64,000 nucleotides of DNA from Actinomycetota bacterium (lineage in GTDB: Bacteria > Actinomycetota > Thermoleophilia > Gaiellales > Gaiellaceae): the NCBI GenBank assembly GCA_003162055.1, contig PMNA01000026.1, positions 1-64,000 of the forward strand. Direction: 5' to 3'. The notes under the pieces are model-generated. The model did no database searches. It was given only the letters and a program-made list of their open reading frames with translations, and was not told the DNA's origin. A program made the position numbers and the translations under genes. Shown here piece after piece: positions 1 through 8,676 of the stretch (within the stretch, counting starts at the first letter, position 1; each line of letters starts with the position of its first letter).

Positions 1-13
1 CCAGTAAACGGGG

Positions 14-214
14 TCAGGTCACGATCACAGTCGGGGTTGCAAACAACACAACCCCTGAGAGCAGGGAGTACTCGCCGCTCGCGCTAGCGATCAACGCGCC
101 TTCTCGCTCGCATCGCAGCACGTAATCGACATTCCTGATGAGCACGTCGGCGTCGACGACGATTGGCAGAGGCAAGAGCATGGGCTGGGTGTACCTATCC
201 GCGGTGTTAGACAT
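14..214 (-). pseudogene. Truncated PIN-domain-like ORF
   Basis: The 66-residue product begins with a PIN-like first strand (PIVVDADVLIRNVDYVLR), where the Asp of VVDAD would be the first metal ligand of a PIN ribonuclease. The normal family length is about 130 residues or more. Here the ORF ends at base 14 soon after a second hydrophobic strand, so the later acidic residues are missing. It may be a frameshifted gene that continues in another frame beyond the left window edge, which cannot be seen. No antitoxin partner is visible on the upstream (right) side. The assignment rests on one motif and is weak. Confidence 0.35.
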
Positions 215-360
215 GGTCCATCAACATATCGCGTGCCACAGCGAGCCTTCCCACCCGCTAACAATGGACCGAATCCGCGTACAGCACTTAACGACTCAAC
301 CTCGTCATAGCTGTTATGCGATTACCAGCAGGGTGCCGAGCGAGCGCTTGCGTAGAGACT

Positions 361-435
361 GGGCTCGTGGTGTAGCGGCCTAACATTCCTCCCTACCATG
401 GAAAAGATCGCCGGTTCAACTCCGGTCGCTTGTCC
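361..435 (+). tRNA. Degenerate tRNA-like sequence (tRNA-Asp-like remnant)
   Basis: The stretch has a D-arm-like GTGT/ACAT stem, a good five-pair T-arm with TTCAACT loop, and an anticodon-arm region of the same length and layout as bacterial tRNA-Asp. Only three of five anticodon-stem pairs survive, the anticodon would read ACC instead of GTC, and the acceptor stem pairs only partly (GGGC with GTCC after a 2-base offset). I read it as a dead tRNA copy or the scar of an integration event, not a working tRNA. Confidence 0.5.
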
Positions 436-541
436 GGTCGCTCGGCCATTCAGGCGTGTGTGGCAACACAAGACCTGTACCAGCCGGAACTAATGGACGG
501 GTGTATTAGCTTCTGTCACTGCCACGGCATACGATGTTCTC

Positions 542-1393
542 GTGCCGAACCTTCCGAAGGCGAGCACCTACGTGCGCCGGGTCAGCGCCGCCGACGTAGA
601 GGCTGCACTCGGGCCGTTCGATGAACTGAACCCGATCGGCGACCAGAGTGGCAGCGGAGAGTGCTGGGTCGGCCGCGTAGGAGCGGATCGACAAGTCATC
701 AAGATCGTCGTCCACGAGCACGAGCCTGGACGCTTCGCTCGCGAAGTCACCGCGCTCGCGCGGTTGGACTCAGCCCGCGTGATGCGGGTTCAGGACCACG
801 GCACGATTGCCGTGACTGCCGAAACGTTCCCCTATCTGCGGAGCGAGTTCGTACCGGGCGGCAGTCTTAACACGCACATGGCAGCAGGGCCGCCGCCCGA
901 CGACCTCACGCTGCGGGCCTTCCTACTGGAACTCCTCCGCGGTGTGGGGGAACTCGCGGACGCCCGTATTGTGCACCGCGACCTGAAGCCGGAGAACATC
1001 ATCTTGCGCGCCGGCGATTGGCGTCATCCCGTCGTGATCGACCTCGGGTTGTCCCGCCTGGTCGACACGACGAGCTTCACCGTCTACCCCTGGGCGCTCG
1101 GCACCTGGCCGTATATGGCTCCCGAGCAGCTGCGGGCAGAACGGGCGACGAGCCTAAGCGACGTCTGGGCGGTCGCCATCATCGCCGCGGAGATCGCCTC
1201 CGGCGCCCATCCGTTCTTCCGCGGCGAGCCTTCGATTCCGCACGACTGGGACGCTCGCCTTCGCGGGGGCCCGGCGGTGCCAGGAGCGCGACCTGCAGCC
1301 CTGCGGGACTGGATCACAAACGCCGCCAACTACCGCGCGTATCGCCGACCGAGTCCGGCCCGTTCAGTCAACCAGCTAGAGGAGACGTGGTGA
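542..1393 (+). CDS. Serine/threonine protein kinase, cytosolic, kinase domain only
   Basis: This 283-residue protein is essentially one Hanks-type kinase domain. Visible are a glycine-rich loop (QSGSGECWVG, about 35-44), the ATP-binding Lys54 in VIKIVV, a candidate helix-C Glu68, the catalytic loop HRDLKPEN (145-152), a DLG variant of DFG (167-169) and APE (193-195) in GTWPYMAPEQ. There is no transmembrane segment and no PASTA or other sensor domain, unlike the common PknB type. The start is GTG. The stop overlaps the start of the next gene, so the two are probably translated together and the substrate may be that neighbour. The domain is certain; the role is unknown. Confidence 0.85.
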   Translation: MPNLPKASTYVRRVSAADVEAALGPFDELNPIGDQSGSGECWVGRVGADRQVIKIVVHEHEPGRFAREVTALARLDSARVMRVQDHGTIAVTAETFPYLRSEFVPGGSLNTHMAAGPPPDDLTLRAFLLELLRGVGELADARIVHRDLKPENIILRAGDWRHPVVIDLGLSRLVDTTSFTVYPWALGTWPYMAPEQLRAERATSLSDVWAVAIIAAEIASGAHPFFRGEPSIPHDWDARLRGGPAVPGARPAALRDWITNAANYRAYRRPSPARSVNQLEETW

Positions 1394-2517
1394 GCATCGA
1401 AAACGGCTTCTGGCTCCAGTACGCGTCACAGAATGCGGACGACCTCGTCGATCTGGCCGACGACCTCGCCGACAACGGATACCGGCCAGGCATCGTCTTC
1501 GCGCCAGTCGGAAACCCGGCGCGTCTCTGCCAGCTCTACGGCCGCATGCGCGCCGAAGGGGAAGCGTTCCTCGACCCGTCAGGTTTCCTGCTCGACCGCG
1601 ACGGCCGGCAGCAGCGCGCCACTAACTACCCGTGGCTCGATCCGACGTACGGCCGGCCAGACGACCTCGATGCCTGGACGGAGTGGATGGAGCAATCGCT
1701 GCAGCACCAACTATCGCGCGGTTTTCGCGGCGGCGCGGACGAGCCCAGCATCCTCGTCACGCCCTCGCCGCAGCTCCTCGCCTCCTCCGGTACTGCCGAG
1801 CTCTACACCATTGTCGACGCCGCATCTGCTGCGCGAGATTCGACCGAGGGAACGCGTGAATGCTGGCTCGGCATCGCAGTCGACCGTGACTACCTGCGAA
1901 ACAACGCCCGCCTAACGGAGCTTGCCGACACCGTGGTCACGGCCGGCTTCCCAGGCGTCGTCTTTCGGTGCTTCCAGAGCGAACTGAGCCCGATCTCCGA
2001 CCGGCGGCTTCTCGAGGGTCTGCGTGAACTCGTCGAGGGCTGCACCGGCGCCGACGTGCCGATCTTCCTACCAAACGCCGGGTGGGTCGGCTGGCTCGCT
2101 GGAGCTTGGGGAGCGCACGGACACTCCGGCGGTCTCTCGAAGGGGAGCTGGTTCGACCGAATGCCCACCCCGATGCGAAATCCCGGTCGGCGCGACAGTA
2201 TCTTCGAACCGCAGCTACTTCGACACGTGCACTGGACGCTCCACGAGCAGCTCTTCAACGAGGACGGCTACGAAGAATGCTCCTGTGACAGCTGCGTGAC
2301 GATGGACGGCGACTTCGACGCCGTCGAGGCGAAGATTCACCAGATTCGGGTCGCGCACGCGCGTAGCAACGAGCTGCGCCCGCTCAACGTGATCGGGCGG
2401 CGACGTGCCATCCGGGCGCGGATCGACGCGGCCGTCGACTTCCGCGATGACCTCCCGAGGACGCTTCAGGATCGCGCCGACGCGCGGTTCCTCGACACCT
2501 GGCTCTCGCTCGTCTAG
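1390..2517 (+). CDS. Uncharacterised protein with C-terminal CxCxxC motif, coupled to the kinase
   Basis: The product has 375 residues. I chose GTG 1390, which overlaps the kinase stop and has GGAG five bases upstream; the frame stays open much further upstream, through the kinase gene. The sequence alternates predicted strands and helices like a TIM barrel. A C-terminal CSCDSC is followed by His-rich stretches (KIHQIRVAHARSNE). A CxCxxC...H zinc site after a barrel recalls tRNA-guanine transglycosylases, and SGGLSKGSWFDRMPTPMRN faintly resembles their active-site loops. This is a guess from motifs, not a recognised family. It ends four bases inside the convergent gene at 2514-3254. Confidence 0.6.
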   Translation: MSIENGFWLQYASQNADDLVDLADDLADNGYRPGIVFAPVGNPARLCQLYGRMRAEGEAFLDPSGFLLDRDGRQQRATNYPWLDPTYGRPDDLDAWTEWMEQSLQHQLSRGFRGGADEPSILVTPSPQLLASSGTAELYTIVDAASAARDSTEGTRECWLGIAVDRDYLRNNARLTELADTVVTAGFPGVVFRCFQSELSPISDRRLLEGLRELVEGCTGADVPIFLPNAGWVGWLAGAWGAHGHSGGLSKGSWFDRMPTPMRNPGRRDSIFEPQLLRHVHWTLHEQLFNEDGYEECSCDSCVTMDGDFDAVEAKIHQIRVAHARSNELRPLNVIGRRRAIRARIDAAVDFRDDLPRTLQDRADARFLDTWLSLV

Positions 2518-3254
2518 AAGACGTCTAGGTCGCCGCGAGCAGCGACGCGAGCCCACGCGACTTCGCCCATCCAGGCCCGAAGCCACCTGACGCACCTCGC
2601 ACGCCGAGGGCGCTCAACGACTCGCAGGACGCCCACCGAGTCCATGATCGCAAGACCAACTCCCAGCTCAGCGAAGTAGTCGCGATTCGCTACAGCTGAC
2701 GTCGCGCGCCTAGCATCGAGGACGACCCACGATCGATCCGCCGCCCACGCCGCGTTGTCTGCCTGGCGAACGGCATCACGCCACTTGGACAGCTTCAGTT
2801 CTACCGCCGTGATTCGTCTCGCTACGGGAATCCAAACCCCGGTTGCGCGCGCGCGCCGAGCATCCAGCTCGATCGCACCCATTTCAGCAAGCGGCCCCAA
2901 GGTCGACCGCCTGAGCGCGCGAGGATTGGATCCGACCCGGCGCGCGAGAAGCTCCAGGGACAGGAACCGATCGACCCGAAGATGAGAGAGGACTTCGATC
3001 CGTAGTGGAAGCTCGATGGGGCCGAGCCCCTCACGCAGACGTCGTGAGAGCACCTCGTCGTCGAAGTCGACAGCAACCAGATCGACAACGCCCTGTCCGG
3101 CCGGCATCTCGCGCAGCACATGTTCTGGCCGCACCTGGCCAGGCGTCAACCGCTGAACGAGCGCCTCTACCGGGCCGGTCATCTCGGACTCGAACCGGAA
3201 GGGTGCGGAGGGCGCGCGGTGGGTCTTCGGGGAGGTCGACATCGGATGCTGCAC
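2514..3254 (-). CDS. Hypothetical protein with PD-(D/E)XK-nuclease-like core
   Basis: This 246-residue protein carries an Asp-rich strand (VDLVAVDFDDE, about 56-66) and later AVELKLSKWRDAVRQADN. That second motif is typical of PD-(D/E)XK-fold proteins, where ELK supplies metal-binding and catalytic residues and a QAxxN-like helix follows. The middle looks like a winged-helix DNA-binding segment (SLELLARRVGSNPRALRR). Two further Met codons within the first few residues leave the exact start open. It is convergent with the kinase pair, overlapping by four bases. Nuclease activity is inferred from the motif only. Confidence 0.6.
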   Translation of the reverse strand: MQHPMSTSPKTHRAPSAPFRFESEMTGPVEALVQRLTPGQVRPEHVLREMPAGQGVVDLVAVDFDDEVLSRRLREGLGPIELPLRIEVLSHLRVDRFLSLELLARRVGSNPRALRRSTLGPLAEMGAIELDARRARATGVWIPVARRITAVELKLSKWRDAVRQADNAAWAADRSWVVLDARRATSAVANRDYFAELGVGLAIMDSVGVLRVVERPRRARCVRWLRAWMGEVAWARVAARGDLDVF

Positions 3255-3496
3255 TCCTACTTTAGAGCGCCCGGCGGTCCTACCGCTCTTCGGCGGCAGC
3301 AGGCCGTGTACCTGCCGCGCCCGCCGTTGCCGTTTCCGTCGCCGCTAGGCGCACTGGACCGCTCCCCTCCAGAGTTGACACTCTAGGTCGCCGGTTCTCA
3401 TAGTCCGTTCAGATCTTTTCGGGCGTTAGGAAACCGCATAGCACTAATGGGTAGTGGGTCAGTTTGAGAAAAACGCTATATGCAGGATTATTAACG
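3255..3496. other. Intergenic stretch left of the IS element
   Basis: I see no convincing gene here. The left half is GC-rich and the right half AT-richer, ending in the AT-rich flank of the IS3 element. It would contain the promoter of the leftward gene at 2514-3254. Confidence 0.5.
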
Positions 3497-3570
3497 TGTC
3501 CGGCCCCCCGTTATCTGGTCCAAGTCGTGTGTCGTAGCGTCCGACTTTGAGAGACCGAATGGAGGAAAAG

Positions 3571-3852
3571 ATGGCAGCAAGCAAGCGCTACAGCGTAGAG
3601 CAGATCATCGCGAAGCTACGGGAGGCGGAGAAGCTCCAGGGCCAGGGCCTGACGATTCCGCAGGCCTGTAAGCGCCTTCAGATATCAGATCAGACCTTCT
3701 ACCGCTGGCGGCTCAAGTACGGAGCGCTCAAAGAAGACGAAGCTCACCGTCTGAAGGCGCTGGAGCAGGAAAACGCCCGGCTCAAGAGGATCGTCGCCGA
3801 GCAGGCGCTCGACATCTCGATGCTAAAGGACCTAGAGCGGGGAAAATGGTGA
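3571..3852 (+). CDS. IS3 transposase OrfA (helix-turn-helix subunit)
   Basis: This 93-residue protein starts at ATG 3571, preceded by GGAGG with five-base spacing; an upstream in-frame start at 3547 is less likely. It has the Tnp_1 helix-turn-helix (IIAKLREAEKL to QISDQTFYRWRLKYG) followed by a leucine-zipper-like helix (LKALEQENARLKRIVAEQAL) that mediates multimerisation in IS3 elements. The last codons run over a slippery heptamer, so a fraction of ribosomes should produce the OrfAB fusion transposase. Confidence 0.9.
   Translation: MAASKRYSVEQIIAKLREAEKLQGQGLTIPQACKRLQISDQTFYRWRLKYGALKEDEAHRLKALEQENARLKRIVAEQALDISMLKDLERGKW
3840..3846 (+). promoter_or_regulatory. Programmed -1 frameshift heptamer G GGA AAA
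   Basis: In the OrfA frame the bases read G GGA AAA TGG TGA, a canonical X XXY YYZ slippery site six bases before the OrfA stop. Slipping back one base enters the OrfB frame exactly at ATG 3846. This is the known expression mode of IS3 elements. Confidence 0.8.
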
Positions 3853-4700
3853 GCCCGGCGCGCCGGCGAGATGCCGTCTCGTACCTCGTGCGCAAGCACG
3901 GGGTCTCGGAGCGCCGGGCCTGCTCAGTCTGCGATCAGCACCGCTCGACCCAGCGCTACCGGCCGATCCCGGCCGAGCTCGAGCTCAAGATCGCCAAGCG
4001 CATGAACGAGCTCGCCGCCAGGCACCCGCGCTACGGCTATCGCCGGATCTGGGCTTTGCTACGAAGTGAGGGCTTCCCCGTCAACCGAAAGCGAATCGAG
4101 CGCCTCTGGCGCCTCGAAGGCCACCGTGTACCGCCCAGGCGCAGCAAGGAGTCGGGAAAGAAGGCCCAGGGCGGCTCTCAAAACGCCGCCTGGAACCGGC
4201 CTGCGGCGAGTCCCAACCACATCTGGTCCTACGACTTCATGAACGCCCGGACTCAGAAGGGCTCCCTGATCCGGATCCTGAACGTGGTCGACGAGTACAC
4301 CCGTGTGGCGCTCGGGTGTAGAGTCGCGCGCTCGATCGGCGCCCTCGATGTGATCGAGGAGCTGGAAGGGCTCTTTCGCCGACACGGGAAGCCCAAGCTC
4401 ATGCGCTCCGACAACGGCCGCGAATTCATCTCCCAGACGCTCGTAAGCTGGCTTCGTGCCCAGGGAGTCGAGCCCGTCTTCATCGAGCGAGGCTCGCCGC
4501 AGCAGAATCCCTACGTCGAGCGCTTCAACGGAACGATGCGAGACGAGAAGCTCTCCGGCGAGGAATTCACAAGCGTGCTCGAGGCCCGGGTCGTCCTTGA
4601 GGCCTGGCTCGAGGAGTACAACACGCGCCGTCCTCATCGGGGCCTCGGCATGCGCACGCCGCTCCAATATGCGAAAGACTGTAGAGAGGGCAGCAAGTGA
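3846..4700 (+). CDS. IS3 transposase OrfB (DDE integrase subunit)
   Basis: The 284-residue product has an N-terminal HTH_21-like region (RHPRYGYRRIWALLRSEG) and an rve integrase core. The catalytic acids are visible as Asp in WSYDFMNARTQKG, Asp in MRSDNGREF and Glu in NPYVERFNGTMRDE, followed by the family's YNTRRPHRGLGMRTP tail. It lies in the -1 frame relative to OrfA and overlaps it by seven bases. No stop or frameshift interrupts it, so the element may be active. Confidence 0.92.
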   Translation: MVSPARRRDAVSYLVRKHGVSERRACSVCDQHRSTQRYRPIPAELELKIAKRMNELAARHPRYGYRRIWALLRSEGFPVNRKRIERLWRLEGHRVPPRRSKESGKKAQGGSQNAAWNRPAASPNHIWSYDFMNARTQKGSLIRILNVVDEYTRVALGCRVARSIGALDVIEELEGLFRRHGKPKLMRSDNGREFISQTLVSWLRAQGVEPVFIERGSPQQNPYVERFNGTMRDEKLSGEEFTSVLEARVVLEAWLEEYNTRRPHRGLGMRTPLQYAKDCREGSK

Positions 4701-4749
4701 GAGTGACCTCCCGCACAACTTCTGGACCAGTCGCCCGGCGAGCCGGATC

Positions 4750-5089
4750 TCTTGGTCGGACTGACGCTGGACTCTGCTTACAGAGCTGCCCGGTTGATTA
4801 CTCACAAAGAAACTGGACCAAAGCGTGGGGGCCGGTCAACAGCAATGTCATACGTAATAAACTGAAGGTTGAGCGGAGAGATCAGATTCCGCGAGGCTAT
4901 TTTGTTCTCATCGGCGGTTCGTCTCTCTTCGAAGTCTTCGAGTTCAGCGTCAACGCAATAGATGGCCGAATACCGGTTCCGGCGGATAGTGACGGGTAAC
5001 CTGGTTAATACGATGCTTCTTCGCTCGAGCGATTGGCACTCGAGTAATAGCTGGTCGACGCATGAGCGTCAGGTAGGGGCTACCAACTG
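4750..5089. other. Intergenic stretch between IS element and permease
   Basis: No credible gene is visible. The base composition is more AT-rich than the left part of the window and matches the following low-GC locus. It should hold the promoter for the permease/ATPase pair; AGGGG lies about nine bases before the permease ATG. Confidence 0.5.
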
Positions 5090-7882
5090 ATGCTGCTCAA
5101 TCTGATGTCCCAGCTCCGCAACCGGCGAGGACGGGCAACAGCCTTAGGAGCGTGCATTCTTGTTGCGTCAGCGAGCTTCTCGCTACTGACAGCTGCGGCA
5201 ACGACGAGCGCCGCCGATGCGCGCGGCACCGTCACGAGCAATCTGCGCCCGGCGTATGACATCCTCGTTCGTCCGAAGGGCTCGCAGACCGCGATAGAAA
5301 GGAGTCGCCGCTTGGTACGGGAGAACTACGTCTCCGGGATCTACGGCGGCATTACGCTCGCCCAGTACGAGAAAGTGGAGAAGATCCCGGGCGTCCAGGT
5401 CGCAGCGCCTATCGCGATGATCGGTTACATACTTCAACGGGTTAGGGTCCCCGTGGACATAAACTCGGCGATCGCGTCATCCGGGGCCGAAGTGCTAACG
5501 CTTACAGAGACTCGCACGACCGACCGCGGACTGACCCGCTTCCCGCCACGTCATGTCGGCTACCTCTACGTCACGGACAACCCTCTGAAGTCTCAACAAC
5601 CCCGGTTCGGACAGTCGTTCACCGTGACTTCAAACACGGTCTTCGGTTCGAAGGAAACACTATCGAATGGCCGCAAGATAACGGTTTGTCCGTCGTATTT
5701 CGAGCCCCCCGAGGCGAGTTCGCCGTTTGCCGACTATACGACCTATTACCCCTTCTGTTGGTCGAGGGTGAGCGAGGGAGCGAGGGTACTAACGGGAGTA
5801 CAGTCACGTCGCCCCCGCGCCTTCATTGACGTCGTCTTCCCGTTCCTAATCGCGGCGATTAATCCAGACGCCGAACAGAAGCTCGTGGGACTCGGCAATG
5901 CGGTAGTTAGCGGCCGCTACCTTAGGCCGTCTGATCGCGTCACGAACAAGGGACGGGGACATGCAGCGTACCCGGTCGTACCGCTGCTTGCGACTACGGC
6001 GCCGTTCCTCGACGATCAGGACGAGATCATTATCAACCGGCTTCCGCCTTCAGCAGTGGCCCTGATGCGGAAGGGCCTGTCGCCGGACAACCTACGTGCC
6101 GCGCTTTCCAGAGTGCCGTCCACTGCGGTTAAGCGGCTCACGATCGACGCGAAGGATGCATACACGGAGCTACTTCGGAAGCTGAAGGTGGCGCTCGTTC
6201 CCCGCCTAAGTGTAATAAGCCTGGATGCTTATTGGACAGCCGGGCAGACCAACTATCGTCGCGTCGGACCAACTCAGCTCAAGCCTGTTCCGGTTGAGAA
6301 CCCGGTCTCGGTCTGGCGCTCGGACTTCTACGCCGGCACGGGCTATGAGCCTGTTCCGATTGAATCAAGCGACCTAGCCTTTAGGAAGTTGTATCAGAGG
6401 CTCGGGAGCGCCAAGGAAGCAAACGGCGGCGGGAGTTATCTACCAGGCCTGCACGCCGTCGGCGAGTTCGACCCGAACAAACTGCCTGGCTTCAGCGCAC
6501 TCTCTCAGGTGCCGATGGAGACCTACTACTCGCCGGTTGCGACGGGGGCCGATTCGGCTAGCCGTGGCGCGCTCGGGAACCGGCCGCTGCTTCCGAACGC
6601 CAACATGGCGGGCTATCTTCAGACTCCGCCGCTGATCCTGACGACGCTCGGTGCGCTACCGGCCTTCGAGCGAGGTTTCCGCGGCGCGAACGCGGCTGCG
6701 CCGATCAGCGTCATCCGTGTCCGGCTCGGCGGTCTGCATGGAAGCGGACGCGATCGGCTCAACCAAGCGGCGAATATCGCTGCCGCGATCAAACACGCGA
6801 CCGGGCTCGACGTTGATCTGACGGCAGGCTCTTCGCCAACATCGATCACAATCGACCTACCGAAGGGACGATATGGTCGCCCGCCGCTCGAGATCAGCGA
6901 GCAGTGGGTAAAGAAGGGCGTTGCGCTCGTCATCTTCAGGGCAATCGATCGCAAGAGTGCTGTCCTCTTCGCGCTCATTCTGCTCGTTAGCGCGCTTCTA
7001 GTGGCGAACGGCACCGCGGCCGCTGTGCGGGCGCGTCGCACCGAAATCGGGATCCTACGCTGCATAGGTTGGAGACGCAGAACGATCTCGCGCTGGATCT
7101 TCGGCGAGGTCATCCTCGTCGGGCTCGCCGCCGGCCTCACCGGGACCGGCTTGTCGGCGGTACTGATTGTGGGGCTCGGCCTACACCTGCCGCTATCGCG
7201 CACGCTCCTGATCACGCCCGCCGCCATTGCGCTCGCGGCGCTCGGAGGGTTTCTACCGGCCTGGCTTGCTGGCCGCGGCGAAGCCCTCGATGCGGTCAGA
7301 CCGGCCATTTTGCCCGCACGCCGGGCGAGACCAGTGCGGCACCTGAGCAGTCTCGCTTGGTCGAACCTGCGCCGCAGGCCGGGCCGCGCCGCGCTCGCCG
7401 CCTTGGCTCTCGCAGTCGGAATCGCCGCGTTCACAGCGGTGCTTGCTATCGACCTCGGATTCCGCCGGGAAATCGCCGGTAGTTCCTTAGGTGGCTTTAT
7501 TACGACCCGGACTCGGACCGTCGACTACTTGAGTGCCGCGCTTGCCGTCGCACTCGGCGTCGCTTCGACTGCCGACGTCCTCTACCTAAACCTGCGCGAG
7601 CGAGCGCCCGAGATCGCGGCGCTAGCCGCGACGGGCTGGCAGCGCCAGCACTTGATACGAGTGGCGCTCTACGAGGGCGCCAGCGTCGGGATTGTGGGTA
7701 GCCTCGCCGGAGCCGCTCTCGGGCTCACCGTCGCCGCCGCGGTCGGCGCAGGAGGTTTAGCAATGCTTCTAGCGGCTCTCTGTGCAATCGGGGGAGGAGT
7801 TGTCCTGACAATCGCGGCCACTCGCGTGGTGGCAAATGTTCTTACGCGGCTCCCGCTGGCCGCTGCTCTCACGGAGGAGTAG
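5090..7882 (+). CDS. FtsX/MacB-type ABC transporter permease with large extracytoplasmic domain
   Basis: This 930-residue membrane protein has an N-terminal transmembrane helix (about 17-40), then some 580 residues outside the membrane. Two FtsX-like modules follow: one around 640-770 (LFALILLVSALLVANGTAAA, then RRTEIGILRCIGWRRRTI, the typical cytoplasmic coupling helix) and one from about 775 to the end (AWSNLRRRPGRAALAALALA; RAPEIAALAATGWQRQHLI). That layout matches LolC/MacB-like mechanotransmission transporters, which extrude lipoproteins, peptides or drugs. It is followed after two bases by its ATPase. In this context a role in peptide export or self-immunity is plausible but inferred. 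Confidence 0.85.
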   Translation: MLLNLMSQLRNRRGRATALGACILVASASFSLLTAAATTSAADARGTVTSNLRPAYDILVRPKGSQTAIERSRRLVRENYVSGIYGGITLAQYEKVEKIPGVQVAAPIAMIGYILQRVRVPVDINSAIASSGAEVLTLTETRTTDRGLTRFPPRHVGYLYVTDNPLKSQQPRFGQSFTVTSNTVFGSKETLSNGRKITVCPSYFEPPEASSPFADYTTYYPFCWSRVSEGARVLTGVQSRRPRAFIDVVFPFLIAAINPDAEQKLVGLGNAVVSGRYLRPSDRVTNKGRGHAAYPVVPLLATTAPFLDDQDEIIINRLPPSAVALMRKGLSPDNLRAALSRVPSTAVKRLTIDAKDAYTELLRKLKVALVPRLSVISLDAYWTAGQTNYRRVGPTQLKPVPVENPVSVWRSDFYAGTGYEPVPIESSDLAFRKLYQRLGSAKEANGGGSYLPGLHAVGEFDPNKLPGFSALSQVPMETYYSPVATGADSASRGALGNRPLLPNANMAGYLQTPPLILTTLGALPAFERGFRGANAAAPISVIRVRLGGLHGSGRDRLNQAANIAAAIKHATGLDVDLTAGSSPTSITIDLPKGRYGRPPLEISEQWVKKGVALVIFRAIDRKSAVLFALILLVSALLVANGTAAAVRARRTEIGILRCIGWRRRTISRWIFGEVILVGLAAGLTGTGLSAVLIVGLGLHLPLSRTLLITPAAIALAALGGFLPAWLAGRGEALDAVRPAILPARRARPVRHLSSLAWSNLRRRPGRAALAALALAVGIAAFTAVLAIDLGFRREIAGSSLGGFITTRTRTVDYLSAALAVALGVASTADVLYLNLRERAPEIAALAATGWQRQHLIRVALYEGASVGIVGSLAGAALGLTVAAAVGAGGLAMLLAALCAIGGGVVLTIAATRVVANVLTRLPLAAALTEE

Positions 7883-7884
7883 AA

Positions 7885-8616
7885 ATGCCCGATGCCCAGA
7901 AGATGTTTGAACGCATAACGCTCCCACGAGATGCGGGACTTCCTGTTTCGCTGTGCAACGTCAGCAAGACCTATCGGACTGGTTTTGGCTTGCCCGTGCA
8001 CGCACTAAACCTGGTCAGTCTGCGGGTACCTTCCGGTCAGGCGCTCGCGATTACTGGGCCATCTGGCTCAGGTAAGTCGACGCTGCTGCATCTTGTCGGT
8101 GCAATGGATACCCCCGACGAGGGCAGCATCACGGTCGGCGAGCTGGAGTTAGCCCGACTGCAAGAACGCGAACGCGCAGCGTTCCGCAGCCAGATAGGAT
8201 TCGTCTTCCAGCGCTTCCACCTGCTACCTGCGCTGACCGCGCTCGACAACGTTGCGGCGCCGCTCTTGCCGCTCAAGGTCGGCTTCGATAAACAGCAACG
8301 TGCTCGAGAGCTACTCGCCGCTGTCGGCCTCTCTGGCCGCGAGCGCGACCTTCCCTCCCACCTCTCTGGCGGCGAGCAGCAGCGAGTAGCGATCGCGCGC
8401 GCGCTCGTAAACTCGCCCGGACTGCTTTTCGCTGACGAGCCAACCGGCGATCTCGACAGTAGAACAGGAGCGAAGGTGATGGGAGCGCTACTCGAGCTTC
8501 GCTCCAAACGTGGTCTGACCCTCCTAATCGCAACGCACGACGCTGGACTCGCGTCGCGGTGCGACCGGGTGATCGAGCTCCTCGATGGGCAGATCGTGTC
8601 GGATAGTGAGGGTTGA
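7885..8616 (+). CDS. ABC transporter ATP-binding protein, LolD/MacB class
   Basis: The 243-residue ATPase shows Walker A (GPSGSGKST, 58-66), Q-loop ([17 protein letters not shown]), signature [15 protein letters not shown] (from about 152), Walker [14 protein letters not shown] and the H-loop ATHD. The GDLDS wording and the FQxxxLLPxLTxxxNV region are typical of the LolD/MacB/FtsE group that pairs with FtsX-fold permeases. The ATG is preceded by GGAGGAG just two bases after the permease stop, so the two are one operon. It converges on the signal peptidase gene. Confidence 0.92.
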   Translation: MPDAQKMFERITLPRDAGLPVSLCNVSKTYRTGFGLPVHALNLVSLRVPSGQALAITGPSGSGKSTLLHLVGAMDTPDEGSITVGELELARLQERERAAFRSQIGFVFQRFHLLPALTALDNVAAPLLPLKVGFDKQQRARELLAAVGLSGRERDLPSHLSGGEQQRVAIARALVNSPGLLFADEPTGDLDSRTGAKVMGALLELRSKRGLTLLIATHDAGLASRCDRVIELLDGQIVSDSEG

Positions 8617-8676
8617 GGAGCGCGAAGAGGGAAGAGGCGTACCGGGCAGACATCACTGTGCGTTTTGAGGCTTCCT

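Larger units (their letters stand above)
3497..4749 (+). mobile_element. Complete IS3-family insertion sequence (IS407-like)
   Basis: Two overlapping transposase frames are bracketed by imperfect inverted repeats. The left end reads TGTCCGGCCCCCCG then CTGGTCCA, and the right end, read in reverse complement, gives TCCGGCTCGCCGG then CTGGTCCA. The outermost one or two bases at the right end do not match the TG/CA ends usual for the family, so the exact boundary is uncertain by about two bases. No clear 3-5 base target duplication is visible, which suggests an old insertion or later rearrangement. Both reading frames look intact. Confidence 0.85.

Noticed and set aside
361-435. Functional tRNA-Gly with anticodon ACC
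   Set aside because: Two anticodon-stem mismatches and a mostly unpaired acceptor stem make a working tRNA unlikely.
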